DNA from: Micropterus salmoides
Lineage: Eukaryota > Chordata > Actinopteri > Centrarchiformes > Centrarchidae
Length of the DNA stretch: 64,000 nucleotides
Direction: 5' to 3'
Assembly (NCBI RefSeq): GCF_014851395.1
Contig: NW_024040485.1
Coordinates: 4,975,385-5,039,384, forward strand
Shown here piece after piece: positions 43,840 to 54,307 of this stretch. Each line of letters starts with the position of its first letter. Position 1 is the stretch's first letter. Position numbers and translations under genes: made by a program. The notes under the pieces are model-generated. The model was given only the letters and a program-made list of their open reading frames with translations, made no database searches and was not told where the DNA came from.

Positions 43840-44160
43840 ATTAAACTTGGTGTCCCTGACTTTTCATCTGGTGCCATCATCAGATCAAAGTTTCTATGTG
43901 CCTAGAAGTTGGTCATGACCTAAGCCTCAGATGTACTGTGTGCACTGTCTTTAATGCACATTAGCAAATGTTAGCATGCCAACATGCTAAACTAAGATGG
44001 TGACCATGGTTAACATTACCTGCTGAATATCAGCATGATTGGTACATGCATTGTCATGCTCGCAATGCTAAAATTAGCATGTCCCACATGTTGATGTGGT
44101 TATACATTTTGAGCTGCATTGGGACATGTGCACAGAGGTTCCTGCAGACTTCTGTCCTTA
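43840..44160 (+). repeat. GCATGCTAACATGCTAA-type interspersed repeat, copy 2
   Basis: Words in order: CTGACTTTTCATCTGGTGCC, ATCATCAGATCAAAGTTTCT, CACATTAGCAAATGTTAGC, CATGCCAACATGCTAAACTA, AGATGGTGACCATGGTTAAC, CTGAATATCAGCATGATTGG and GCTAAAATTAGCATGTCCC. Same family and orientation as copy 1. Confidence 0.8.
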
Positions 44161-44595
44161 CATGTAACGTGAACCCTTACAACTACATGGACACAGAAAG
44201 TATAACTCTTTAAACATTTTAAAAAGTAAGATAACACAATTTGTGTGTGAGATGGTGTTTGTTCAGTAGTCTGTTTAGGAAGCCCGTAATCAAAAGAAAT
44301 TCTAACACCATATTTTTATCCACACAATTATGAACCAATACTTAGAGTATTTTGTAGAACCTGTATAATTATATTATTTATCCCACTTGTAATTATCCTG
44401 GATTTCAGTGGAGACATTTAATGTCCCATGTGTCAGTTTCAGAACTTTGTAAATAGAAGGATATTCTCTCTTTGCTATTAAATGGTCCATTTAGAGTATA
44501 TATTGTGAATGTAAGCAATAATATCAGCTGCTCTATTGAAATGATCATAATCATTCCTATCAGTCAAATCCTGCCTCAGATTGTTTTGACTCCCC
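44161..44595. other. AT-rich stretch, nothing recognised
   Basis: No feature recognised. Confidence 0.4.
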
Positions 44596-44990
44596 ATTAA
44601 CAGGTATTTATTTCAAATACACTGTCTCTGCGTCACTCCCCTAAATATATGCTGCTCCATATGTGAGTACCATGGCACCCAGCGCTGCCTCCGCAGACAG
44701 CGTCTCCATGGTGATATCGGGTAATGAGTAAGCGTGCCACAGCACAATCAGCCACTAGCTCATTAGCGCATATTTATAAACCCGACCCAGTGGCAGCACA
44801 CTGTGTTAAACCGCCCAGGCTGGTAGAAGCCCGTCCATGGCAGGAGCTGAAAGAAACGGCGGACGAGGAGAGAAGCATGAAAGAGTTACAGGCCCGGTCC
44901 AAACCCACATCCAATAATGAACAACAGATTGCTATGGGAACAAGGTCATTCCTGTTATTACCTCTCTGGACAAACAGTGGGTGAGCAGTG
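44596..44990. promoter_or_regulatory. Candidate conserved non-coding block
   Basis: GC-richer, repeat-free block. GGTAATGAGTAAGCGTGCC, CACTAGCTCATTAGCGCATA, CCATGGTGATATCGGG and an inverted CCATGG pair (44690 and 44707 area) stand out, with several homeodomain-type TAATGA/TCATTA words and retained CpGs. An 86-codon plus frame (44724-44984, with RLVEARPWQELKETADEERS) spans it; I recognise no protein family, but the frame is hydrophilic and protein-like, so a coding alternative should not be excluded. Confidence 0.33.
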
Positions 44991-45426
44991 GGATACAAAG
45001 CATGGCAGAACATATGTGATTTTACATTGGCCTACCTTCACATCACTTTTATTTTCAAACTTTAATAAAAGTTGTTTTTTAAGATTAAACATATGGCATA
45101 GTTATACGTTTATGTAACACAGAAATAAGTAATTTAATCTATATCTGTGCTTCAGTCTCTAGACACTGAAGTCTTTCCTCTACACCAAATAAAATATATG
45201 TGGAAACGAAAGAAGCTGAGATTTGAGCAGTCCGTGCTAAACTATTCAGAGGAAAGCAAAATAGAAAAATGCTCACACACTGAATGTGGGTAGGTTTTTA
45301 CAGTGATGGACAGTAACTAGGTACATTTGTCATGCTTTACTCTATACTTTAGTTTTCTGCATTATTCATTGTAATCCACTCTATTTCACAGAAAATATAT
45401 CCCTTGTTATTCTAAAGTTTTACTTT

Positions 45427-45614
45427 AACAGTTAGCTGATGCCTTCATCCAAAGCGACTTACAATTGATATATGTCAGAGGTTGCAATCCTCTGGAGCAA
45501 CTAGGGGTTTAGTGTCTTGCTCAGGGACACATTGGTAGATGTGTCGCAGTGGGAATTAAACCCAGGTCTCTCACACCAAAGGCATGTGTCTTATCCACTG
45601 CACCATCACCACCC
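45427..45614 (-). mobile_element. tRNA-derived SINE, minus orientation, copy 2
   Basis: On the minus strand: GGTGGTGATGGTGCAGTGGA then TAAGACACATGCC (A-box region), GAGACCTGGGTTTAATTCCC (degenerate B box), CACTGCGACACATCTACC, TGTCCCTGAGCAAGACACTA and the tail GTAAGTCGCTTTGGATGAAG then GCATCAGCTAACTG. It is the same family as 41924-42096 and is more complete. Its head lies within a few bases of the Tc1 left end that follows. Confidence 0.87.
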
Positions 45615-45618
45615 CATA

Positions 45619-46132
45619 TCTAATGGTCAAAAGTATATGGACACACTCCCCCATACTTCTCAGTAGGTCTTGGGTTGGTTTTTGTCTGGAGGGTAGGAGC
45701 TAGATCGCTTACTTCCAACTAAGAAATATCTTAATACTTCAGCATACACTGTTATGTTAGTCAGTAGTGTCCATCTAACTTTGAGGCAACAGGTCGGGGA
45801 GGCCCTGTTACCGTCTAAACATGGCAATACTATTGTGCAAAAACCCAGGTCGACAAAAAAATGGTTTTCATCCATCCCATCCAGCACTTTTTGGATGGGT
45901 TGGAACACCAACTATGAGCAGGGCATTATTAGCCAACATCACTTGTCAACCTCACTAATGCTCTTGTAGCTAAATGTGAGCAAATCCCTGCAGCGACATT
46001 CTACAATCTTGTGGAAAGCCTGAAACCAGAAGAGTGGATATTATAGCAGCAGATAAATGCCAATGGTTTGGAATGACATGTTAAATCACATATGGGTGTA
46101 ATGTTCCAGTCTCCACAAACTTTTGGCCATGT
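45619..46132 (+). mobile_element. Tc1-like transposon remnant, second copy
   Basis: The left end TAATGGTCAAAAGTATATGG and the reverse complement of the right end, TACATGGCCAAAAGTTTGTG, are matching inverted termini. About 510 bp remain. The family is the same as at 35455-35982 but here both ends survive. Confidence 0.85.
45735..46045 (+). pseudogene. Tc1 transposase C-terminal remnant
   Basis: In pieces: TCAGCATACACTGTTATG, AGGCAACAGGTCGGGGAGGC (LRQQVGEAL), AAACATGGCAATACTATTGT (KHGNTIV, corresponding to the HDNAP region that carries the second catalytic aspartate), GTCGACAAAAAAATGGTTTT (STKKWF), and after a deletion TTTTTGGATGGGTTGGAACA and CTCACTAATGCTCTTGTAGC, finishing CCAGAAGAGTGGATATTATA. 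The core around the third catalytic residue is shortened and frameshifted, so the enzyme is inactive. Confidence 0.8.
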
Positions 46133-46305
46133 ACTTGCTGCTATGGACACTGAATGTGGGTGCCTTTCTAACCAATCAAATGTTGTTCTAGCTGTGCTGT
46201 TTCTATAATATGTATATATAGAAATCTAGAACTCAAGCCCCATGAAAATTATATAACAGAAGGTGGGCGAGTATTATTTGTGAAATCAAATCTCTCACCC
46301 CCTGC
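46133..46305. other. Short AT-rich spacer
   Basis: Nothing recognised. Confidence 0.4.
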
Positions 46306-46800
46306 GCCATAACTGTACGATAATGGAAATTGTCAGAGGTTTGTAAATGGGGACGGCGAAGCAATTTGGTGTCACGTGTCCCTCCATCCCCAACCCACCT
46401 CTAAACAATCACCCGGGGTAATGAAAGTGATAATGGTAATCTTTACGGCCCACCATGCCAGCCCAAAACGCCAGCGACCTCCGACACTGATTTAATTAGC
46501 TTTCTTCTCTTTCTCCTCCTGCCTGTCTTTCATCAGCCTTGGCCCTATAAACTATTAATGGCCTCTTTGGCAATTTAGCTTGATCACTCAAACCGGTCTG
46601 CATTCAGTTCGCCTGAAAATGTTTGAAGAGATTAGCAGGAGGGGAGAAATGCTTGCCTGCAAAAAATTGGAATAAACCGCATTGGGGAAGGGGGGTGATT
46701 AATCTCCATCAAAAGAGCTTTATCATGGTCTGGGCACCCAGTGAGAGGAGAGGATCTGGGTTATTTTCTTTTTTATATGATGATTCAACTAGTGCTCGGC
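46306..46800. promoter_or_regulatory. Candidate conserved non-coding block
   Basis: Among the best candidates: almost 500 repeat-free bases with contrasting composition, many homeodomain-type words (GATTTAATTAGC, GTGATTAATCTCC with the bicoid-type GATTAATC, GGGGTAATGAAAGTGATAAT), ACAATCACCCGGGG, and CACGTG at 46375-46380. The short frame at 46623-46805 is not recognised. Confidence 0.38.
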
Positions 46801-49150
46801 AGTGAGGCTCACATGCCAAACTATGTGAGTGATACATTTGTTGTGCTTGTGTAATGAGATTTGATTTGAGGCAACAAACCACAGAACAGTCTAGGGGAAA
46901 GTAATTTAAAACACTTCAGTGGAAAGACCAATTTGGTGATTTTTACTATATTTATAGCTACTAAATATTATGGTTCCATTCAAAATCAAGAATGATATAA
47001 CTGAATTTAAGGCTGTTGTTTTTGGGTTTGCAGAAAAGTTGGAAGGCGTCGGAATGTTTCCATCTAAATGCAGCAGTATGAACTTTTGTCAATAATGCTG
47101 ATAAAATGTGTTTATTTTATCTGAGAGACATGTCAACATTCATGACATTTCAAGAGACTGAACACACTGGAAAATGTACTTAATATTTATCAGGGCCAGA
47201 ATCATTTGTCAATCAATAGTTTGGGTTGTCAATCAACCCAAACTAGGGTTAGGGCTATATGATGAAGATGGCTGGAAAACTAAATGTGAAGTTCCTGTTG
47301 TACAAAGGAAATATAGTGTCTTTGTTATTTTATATTCATTGTAATCTTATTGTTTTATTATTCCAACTTTGTTTCAACTTTTTTCCACAATAAACACAAA
47401 AAGCACTGCAAAATGTGAGTGACTCAGGATTCAGTGCCTTGCTGAAGGAAACAGTGAACCGACACTGAACCAGAAGGACAAAAAAAATTCCCCCCAGACG
47501 TTCCAAGAAATTAAGCAGACAGTCTTCCGGTCACAAACCCACTTCTCCTCCTAAGAAAACGGTGACCATCTATTCTACATGTCATGTTGATCCCCTGGGA
47601 TATGTCCCATGAACGAATGAATGAATGACTCAGTCACTCCCATCCTGTGGCCATAGGCTTAGCTTATTGCCGTCATCGTCTTCGCAAGGACACACACATT
47701 ACCAGAACAAAGGGGAAAATGGCTGACAAACTCAGGATGCGGATGTAATATTCTTAATAATACACTAATATTAAAAGAACACATTCATCCAGAGAAAAGT
47801 CATGCGCTGTATAAAACGAATGAGATAATTTGCAAAATCATTCTGTCAAAAAATCAAATCAAACAACACAAAATAAATGAAATAAAATCAAAATTGCTGG
47901 TACATTTAAAGCTTAGCATTTAGCAGAGGCAGTGGAGCTCCAATAAGGTCCAATGTGTAGTGTTTTTAAACATTCAAGACAGGAAGTCCATCCGCTGTGT
48001 GTGTAAACATCCTGTCAGCTTTCATCTCTAGATTTCTCACTAGAGATTTTTAAACCTGTTATGTCACAAAATCGAAATAATTCTAGATAAGAACGATCAT
48101 ATTGGATTATAAAATATTTGCAATATTAAAAAACAAACATTTGCGACACTTGAATGAATTGCCATCAACCCACATTGACTTGTAGCTATGATATACAACA
48201 CAGTGACTTGCTGTAGCCGTGGAGAGGCCTCAGGCATGAAATATTTTCTCTTGTGCAAGTTTCCTGCACTGCCTTTTATCTCAATGTAGGATCAATGCAA
48301 CGACATCGACACATATTTTTCCTAACGGGTTGGTAAACTGTACAATTGAAAACAGATTTTTTTTCTGCCATCTACCATTTCTGCCAAAGGGCATGCACAT
48401 ACATGCACCCAGTAATGGAGTGCACCTACTGTTGCAACAACAACCATACATGCATGATAGATTATTATATTATTAGTCATCTGAACATCAATAGTGGTGA
48501 AATATACCATATTCTGTAGGTCATACGTTTTAGAAAAGAAAACAAAATGAAAGTAATTTAGACACAGTTTCTGAAATTCCTTGAATTAAAATTAGTGATT
48601 ATTATTAAATAATCAAAATTCCCTCAAAACCTGAAAGTCTATGTAAATCATATTATTCCTCCATCATTTGCCAGTGATCCACTTTTGTCCATCATTAGCT
48701 TGGCTTCAGCCACCCCAAGAAATTCATCCTGACTTTTCTTCATCACCTGAGGCAGTTTCCAGTAATTCAATCAATACCATCAATTTCAATGATTACCCTT
48801 CTGTGCACAGCTTTGGTTTCAATCCAGTATGTCCAAAATTAAGCCAATATGTCCATTTGTTGTTGAGTTAACATTTATGGATGCCACATTTTATTTTTCA
48901 CTATGTTCTTAAGTTAAGAGTGACCTAAAGATTTGTACAAAATGCACAACCATATGCATCAATGGCAAAATGAACCCATCTTTAGCATGTTATTCATTCA
49001 TAAAAGCAGATATTTTACTAAAATGTTTACCTGGAAGGAATCTAGTCTAGTGAAATAATCAAATTACAATGCATGAGATGGACAGGTTTGCCCTTACAGT
49101 AATGATAAGCATGATCAGTTGCATTAAAATGTATTATTTCTACAACTACT
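46801..49150. other. AT-rich stretch with few features
   Basis: Contains an (AATG)n-like run at 47615-47628, an interrupted palindrome CTCTAGATTTCTCACTAGAG at 48028-48047 and TTAGGG/ACCCTA words of no clear significance near 47243-47252. AAGGTCCAATGTGTAGTG near 47945 resembles the end of a Kolobok-like MITE, but a second end was not found. No coding frame recognised. Confidence 0.4.
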
Positions 49151-49440
49151 CACAATCCACCATATCTCTGCCTGTCAAAGCTCTTACTAGCGCAGCATGT
49201 GTGTAAAATGCTAATGGACTAGTTTATCTATTAACATGGTGACCTCCACAGAGCAATGTGCCTGGGGATATTAACAGCGGGCCATTTGACAATAATGGGA
49301 CCTTTAATCTGAGTTTGAGCCAAACACATGAATGACATTTCCCAGTCAGTGTTCCCATTCACAAACAGCAGGGGACCAATCACAGAGAGGCAGAGTTCAA
49401 TTAGATAGAAACGAAGCACATCTGTCGAGGGTGAGAGGGT
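49151..49440. promoter_or_regulatory. Candidate conserved non-coding block
   Basis: Repeat-free block with GTTTATCTATTAACATGGTG, GACAATAATGGGACCTTTAA, CACATGAATGACATTTCCC and GTTCAATTAGATAG. SOX-like ACAAT, GATA-like TTATCT and homeodomain-like words cluster here. Compositional inference. Confidence 0.3.
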
Positions 49441-50140
49441 TTTACATTAACAACAGAACATGAGAAATATACCCATTTTCTTTAACCTTTGGTTGGTGAG
49501 TTAAAATTTCAGGTTACACGTAAATATGTGGGTTTGCGTGTCTGGAGAAAGATTGTTGATATTTGAACTTAAGTGTAAAGAAAGTGTATTAGATTAGAAT
49601 CACTGACCCCACCTTTAACGTTGGCCTTAAACAGAACAGAAAATTATACCGCAGGTGAAAAACAAATTTGTGCTGACCCCAACCCTTAAATCGCATTAAA
49701 CCATTATTGGCCAACATGGGGAAGAAAAACAAGAAAAACAAACATAAACTGGCCCACACACCAATTTAGGTAGACAAATATGGCAGTAAGATATTATATC
49801 ATAGTCAGATAACAATGAATGAAGTTTTATGTCATGTGTACAATTACTCCCAGCCCAATACACCAGATTCCATCAGGACCAAAAGCATGTTGTCAAACAA
49901 CAAAGAAAGGAGAATAAGAAGAAAACAAGTCACTTTTGGTCCTTCTGCGGTTGAGTGTGCTGACAGTTAACTGTAATCTGCCTGACTCTGTAATCTGAAG
50001 ATGGTTGCCTAGGTAGGTACAATAACAGACCAGTACAAAGAGACTGTCCTTACTGTCCACTAAAAATGATACCATCAGTCGTTTCAGCAAATCCCCAAAA
50101 GCAACAAAGCGCTACAGAGTCTGCAGAGGAAGGAGATCGC
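49441..50140. other. AT-rich stretch, nothing recognised
   Basis: The 65-codon minus frame at 49893-50090 is not recognised. Confidence 0.4.
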
Positions 50141-50149
50141 TTTCCCGTT

Positions 50150-50390
50150 CTTGTGTCCTAATGTCATTGTTGGATTATGGTCGACCATGACCGAGATCAT
50201 TCCTTCCTTATCCATGTGGTTATTACTGAAGCAGTATTTTTAGTTGTTTTTGTTACTGAACCTAACCAAACCTTAATCATACTGTTGTCAGCTCATAAAA
50301 CGGATTTATTTTTCAACACTGATTCATAATGGTTTTGGAAGGCACAGGCAAATTATGTGGTCTTGCTGATAGGAGCGTCACAACAGCATG
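50150..50390. repeat. Possible fragment of CCTAACCAAACC-type repeat
   Basis: ATTATGGTCGACCATGACCG, GTTTTTGTTACTGAACCTAA then CCAAACCTTAATCATACTG, and GGAAGGCACAGGCAAATTAT recall the same type of repeat as at 1075-1160. GTCGACCATGAC contains the palindrome GGTCGACC. Weak call. Confidence 0.3.
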
Positions 50391-50556
50391 TTTTGTTGTT
50401 CAATTTGAAGGACTTTTTTGTTGTTTTTTTACTTAAAAATAACAAAACAAAATAGGGATTCAAGCAAAACAATGATTTTGTTTGGTTGGTATTTCCCAGA
50501 AAAAATCCTGATGTGCAGATGAAGATGTGTTGGAGCACGTTTGAGAGCATGTTTAG

Positions 50557-50922
50557 TAGGGATGGGAATCACAGAGGCCCCATGATACGATATTATCACA
50601 ACATTTATGTTGAGATATATTGCAATTTCTTACCTTTTTTCCAACTTCAATTTAGGTCCCCAAAATAAAACTTTGTCAACATCTGTTTATCTAAAAAGAT
50701 CAATTTCTCTGTTTCATCACTTTTTCAGTCCTCTATATGGTCTTGTTGAGTTTTCTAGTAGACTGAAAAGGCAATAGATTTTATTATTCTAGTACCAAAT
50801 ACTTAAACTCTCATGTGCAGTTTATTAATAAAAGATCGATACTTGGCGTCCGTGTATCGTTACAGTATTGATATGACAAATATCACGATACTATGCTATA
50901 TCGATTTTTTCCCCAACCCCTA
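50557..50922 (+). mobile_element. hAT MITE with perfect 8-bp target duplication
   Basis: The element starts TAGGGATGGGAATCACAGAG and ends CCCCAACCCCTA (reverse complement TAGGGGTTGGGG), a short hAT-type terminal inverted repeat. ATGTTTAG lies directly outside both ends, at 50549-50556 and 50923-50930. The interior has CACGATAC/CGATACTTGG words and TATCGATTTTTTCCCC, as in an abundant teleost family. Length 366 bp, no coding capacity. Confidence 0.9.
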
Positions 50923-50930
50923 ATGTTTAG

Positions 50931-51640
50931 GGTAGCTAGCGTAAGCAACTACAGCCACAATGGCAGAAAGCAATGAAAACTCAAATTCCAATAAAACAAT
51001 ACCACTGACAGTGAATGACTGACACCACAGCACACACATAAAATGTGCGACAAAAGTCTCGGTCAAATGTGTCGGTCATGTGGGTTCTAACACAAAGCAG
51101 TGAGCTTAGAAAAAACCCCGCACAATATACTTCCAGACACAGAGCTTGCATGATGTAATTAGACAATATGCTGCATTTACAATCATGGGATGTTATCATA
51201 CCAAACAGCCTGACCTCATGATACATTCCCCAGTTTGCTTGTAGGAAACAGAAGCTATGGTCTATAACTGATGTGCTGTGTGAAGGGTGGAGCACTGCTC
51301 TCTGATGGGCAGGCTACACAATTTTAAAATGTCATCCTAAAACATATGGTAGAATCTAGCTTGTATTTTCACTCTGTCAGCAGATTGTGGACCAGAGAAA
51401 TATAAATGCCACAATGTATTTGGCTTTTACATGTCAAAACAAGTTGTTTGGAAAACCTTTTTGTGTGTTTGGGACTAGTCACTGGAAAGACTGTCATGTT
51501 CAATGTCAAATAAAACACAACAACAACAACAACAACATCTCTGCCATTTTTTGTCTAGCTTCTAGCTGTTTCTATCATCAAGTCAACAATGATTCAGCTG
51601 TCTACTATTTCTGGTGTCATCTGTTGTTCCTAGGTGGGAT
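50931..51640. other. Non-coding stretch, nothing recognised
   Basis: Includes a (CAA)n run at 51517-51536. Frames at 50981-51295 (minus, 104 codons) and 51387-51653 (plus, 88 codons, crossing the CAA tract) are not recognised. Confidence 0.4.
51517..51536. repeat. (CAA)n microsatellite
   Basis: About six to seven CAA units. Confidence 0.9.
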
Positions 51641-51659
51641 GATGACAGAATAATGGCAG

Positions 51660-51725
51660 TTAAGAAAAGGAAGCGTAGCTGCTACCTTAGTGGCGGCTAA
51701 TGGGGATCCAAATAAAGACTGGTGT
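51660..51725 (+). repeat. Possible LINE 3' end (GGCTAATGGGGATCC tail)
   Basis: CTGCTACCTTAGTGGCGGCT then AATGGGGATCCAAATAAAGA resembles a 3' terminal phrase ('gctaatggggatcctaataaa') seen at the ends of a common fish LINE. Only this short tail would be present. No coding sequence upstream was recognised. Confidence 0.4.
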
Positions 51726-52925
51726 CAGTCTCTCAGAGTCAAAGTACGTCTTTGGAAAGCTGCAATTTTCAGCGATGTTCAAAAAATTTTTTTTTCATTT
51801 TGTAATAAATAAATAAATAACTTAAACTAACAACAATCAGGATCAGTTGTTAGTTTAAGCCATTAGTCGACTAGCCATCACATGTTTGATATTAATTTAA
51901 TTATTTAAATATGTATATTTTTGGGGCATCTGAAAATGGTTTGAAATCCAGGCCTGAGAAAGAATGTTATAAGTAACATTATTGGCATTATGCTACATCA
52001 CAGAGAAATGTAAACTGTTTTCCCTGTCATCAAACTGAGGCTGTTTTCAGTCCTGTCCTGCCTTGTTAACAGGGAGCCTGGTGAGTAACCGAGTGGATTT
52101 CCTCTCGATCACTTTCTGTAAAAATTAGAGAACAAAAATACTGGACCATTAAACAGAACCTCGTCTTTAACATCACAAATCAGAGGAGAACGACATGTGC
52201 TGTGTGTATGTGGATATGCATTCTGGATTAAATATACTAATAGACATTCAGTGTGTTTGCTGCCAGATAAGAGAGAAAGTGATGGCAACATGAGATTTCA
52301 AACTCTTCGGAGGTAAATTCGATTTTCCCTGTTGTCTGATATTCCCAGGTAACAATTTATAGGTTATTAGCTCTTTTTTTGTAAAATGTTGTGTTTAGTA
52401 TCCCTCTTTTCTGCTTTTTGTGTTTGTATTCTGTGTGTTTCTTATATTTCCCCCCTGCTTTCCTTATTTTCTTCTTCTTCATTTACTTCCTCTGTCTATG
52501 CTGGTTTACGTTTCATATTTTACTGCAATTTTGGCCAAGGCTCCCCCCCAAAAAAGACTTAGATCTTAATAGGCCATCCTGCCTAAATAAACATCATGTT
52601 GCTTTTCTTTACACATCAAAGCATTGCTGCCAGTATTCAATCATGCGATTCTTTTGAAATAGACAAATGTGTACTGTCCATTAACCATGTCCACTACAGG
52701 TTATCCATATATTGAGATTTCGAGCCAATTTAACACCGTTTTCTTACACTGTGTTGAATTCTGACCACTGACTTGTTCTAACTTTTAGGTCACGGCAGTC
52801 CAAAAATCTCCTGCCACACAAGTTCTGACAAAAGTCTTTTCATCAAATCATGTAATTTGGCCCTTAACACATTAAATACTACAACCATTTAGTCACTTCA
52901 TGCACTTAGTCTTTACTGAAAAATA
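51726..52925. other. AT-rich stretch, nothing recognised
   Basis: A plus frame at 52391-52657 encodes mostly Phe, Leu and Tyr from a T-rich tract and is not a credible gene. AATAAATAAATAAATAA occurs at 51804-51821. Confidence 0.45.
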
Positions 52926-53160
52926 CATAGCAGTCGCCATTTAACTGAGAGGCTGTAGCTGATTACAAAATCCATGAAGAAAAGCATTTCTCTCGCCTGC
53001 GTCTGAACCTGTATTGATTGAATGAGGGACTATTTGTTTGAAATGATGGAGATGATTACATGACCCCGATCATGCTGCAATATTGCACAGGGTGTGATTC
53101 ATGGATAATCCATCAGCCTACATGGTTATACAAGATAATATTGGATTTAGGAAGCCCCCT
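52926..53160. promoter_or_regulatory. Candidate conserved non-coding block
   Basis: Dense in developmental-type motifs: GATGGAGATGATTACATGAC, CTGCAATATTGCACAGGG, TGATTCATGGATAATCCATC (bicoid-type GGATAATCC in a palindromic context near 53102-53111) and TGTATTGATTGAATG. Repeat-free, no open frame. Ends at the G run at 53167-53177. Confidence 0.37.
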
Positions 53161-53935
53161 TATATGGGGGGGGAGGGGGCCAGAATGAGTTCACAGTGAA
53201 AATACATGCATTATTTTGACCATAAACAAACAAAATGCCCCATAGCGTGCTTTGCTAAATGAGGTGAATTACCATTTGAAAATAGCCTCCTAGACACTAG
53301 CACTGACTGGTATTATGGAGTTAATGTGACAATAGATCATACAAGCAGAAGAGCTACACCTGCTTTCTTCCGCATTCACAGTGCTTACAGATTGATTCTT
53401 GCTAAGGCATCTCATTTAGCATCTTATGTTTTTTTCCCTGCAAATTAAACAAACAATAAAGCCTATGTTATACTTTGCAACCTTTAGATGTATTGGTAGG
53501 CTAGCTGTCTTCCTTTAAACACCACACATTGTATGTTCTTTATTTTCCAACTATCAACTCCACCAGAGCTAGAAGTAAACTGACTCATTCCTTTTTGACA
53601 CCCAAATCATAACTGTGAGCAGCTTATAAATCATAATGTATGTTCCTGCTGTGTGTTTTTTCATGAAACTGAGGTTTCTATGTAGTTTCTCTTCCCATTA
53701 TCAGATCACACTGAGGCTAAAGCCCAATAGCTAAATACATTCCCAACTCTACATGCACATAGCAGCTATAGTCCGAAGTCTCAAAGTGTTGCTATGTGAA
53801 CACACAGAAAATGTATCTGAATACCTACAGCAATACATACAGTTTATATACAGTGTGACACACATTTTTCTGGTCATTCACTGAAAACCAGTTGTTTAGC
53901 TAATGCTCCTAAAAGTTAAAAATGAAAGAGCCACT
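53161..53935. other. AT-rich stretch, nothing recognised
   Basis: Begins with the G run GGGGGGGGAGGGGG. No coding frame or repeat end recognised. Confidence 0.4.
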
Positions 53936-54270
53936 TCCTCTGGTAAACTCCTGAGTGGTGATGATGACGGAGCAATTAGCCTGACTCATTAGCTTTCGGA
54001 GAGCATTAGAAAATAAAGCTGTGGCAGGATGGACTTCGCTCTGAGTGTTTTTGCATTATTGATTGAGAATTAATGGCGGAAGCAGCTGTCATTAAAAGGG
54101 TAAGGGATGGCTCCAGAAGACCTTAGTAATGGCAATCTGGGCCATTTAAGAGTCAGCTAGATGGCTGTTAACCACTTAAGGGTTGGAGCCGAGTGTGAGA
54201 TGGAGAAACAGGAGGTTATAAAGGGCTGTGGCTGACAGGATGCAAACTGGATTATGTGATAGAGTGGCTG
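53936..54270. promoter_or_regulatory. Candidate conserved non-coding block
   Basis: Repeat-free block with GAGCAATTAGCCTGACTCAT then TAGCTTTCGG, TTGATTGAGAATTAATGGCG, CAGCTGTCATTAAAAGGG and CACTTAAGGG. Several homeodomain-type ATTA/TAAT words, an NKX-like CACTTAA and an E-box CAGCTG. No open frame. Confidence 0.37.
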
Positions 54271-54307
54271 AGATTCTACATTTCCTTACTATCTATATTC
54301 AATTGCT

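Noticed and set aside
52391..52657. Possible membrane protein, 88 codons, Phe/Leu/Tyr-rich
   Set aside because: The hydrophobic run comes from a T-rich tract. No conserved motif and no splice or start context.
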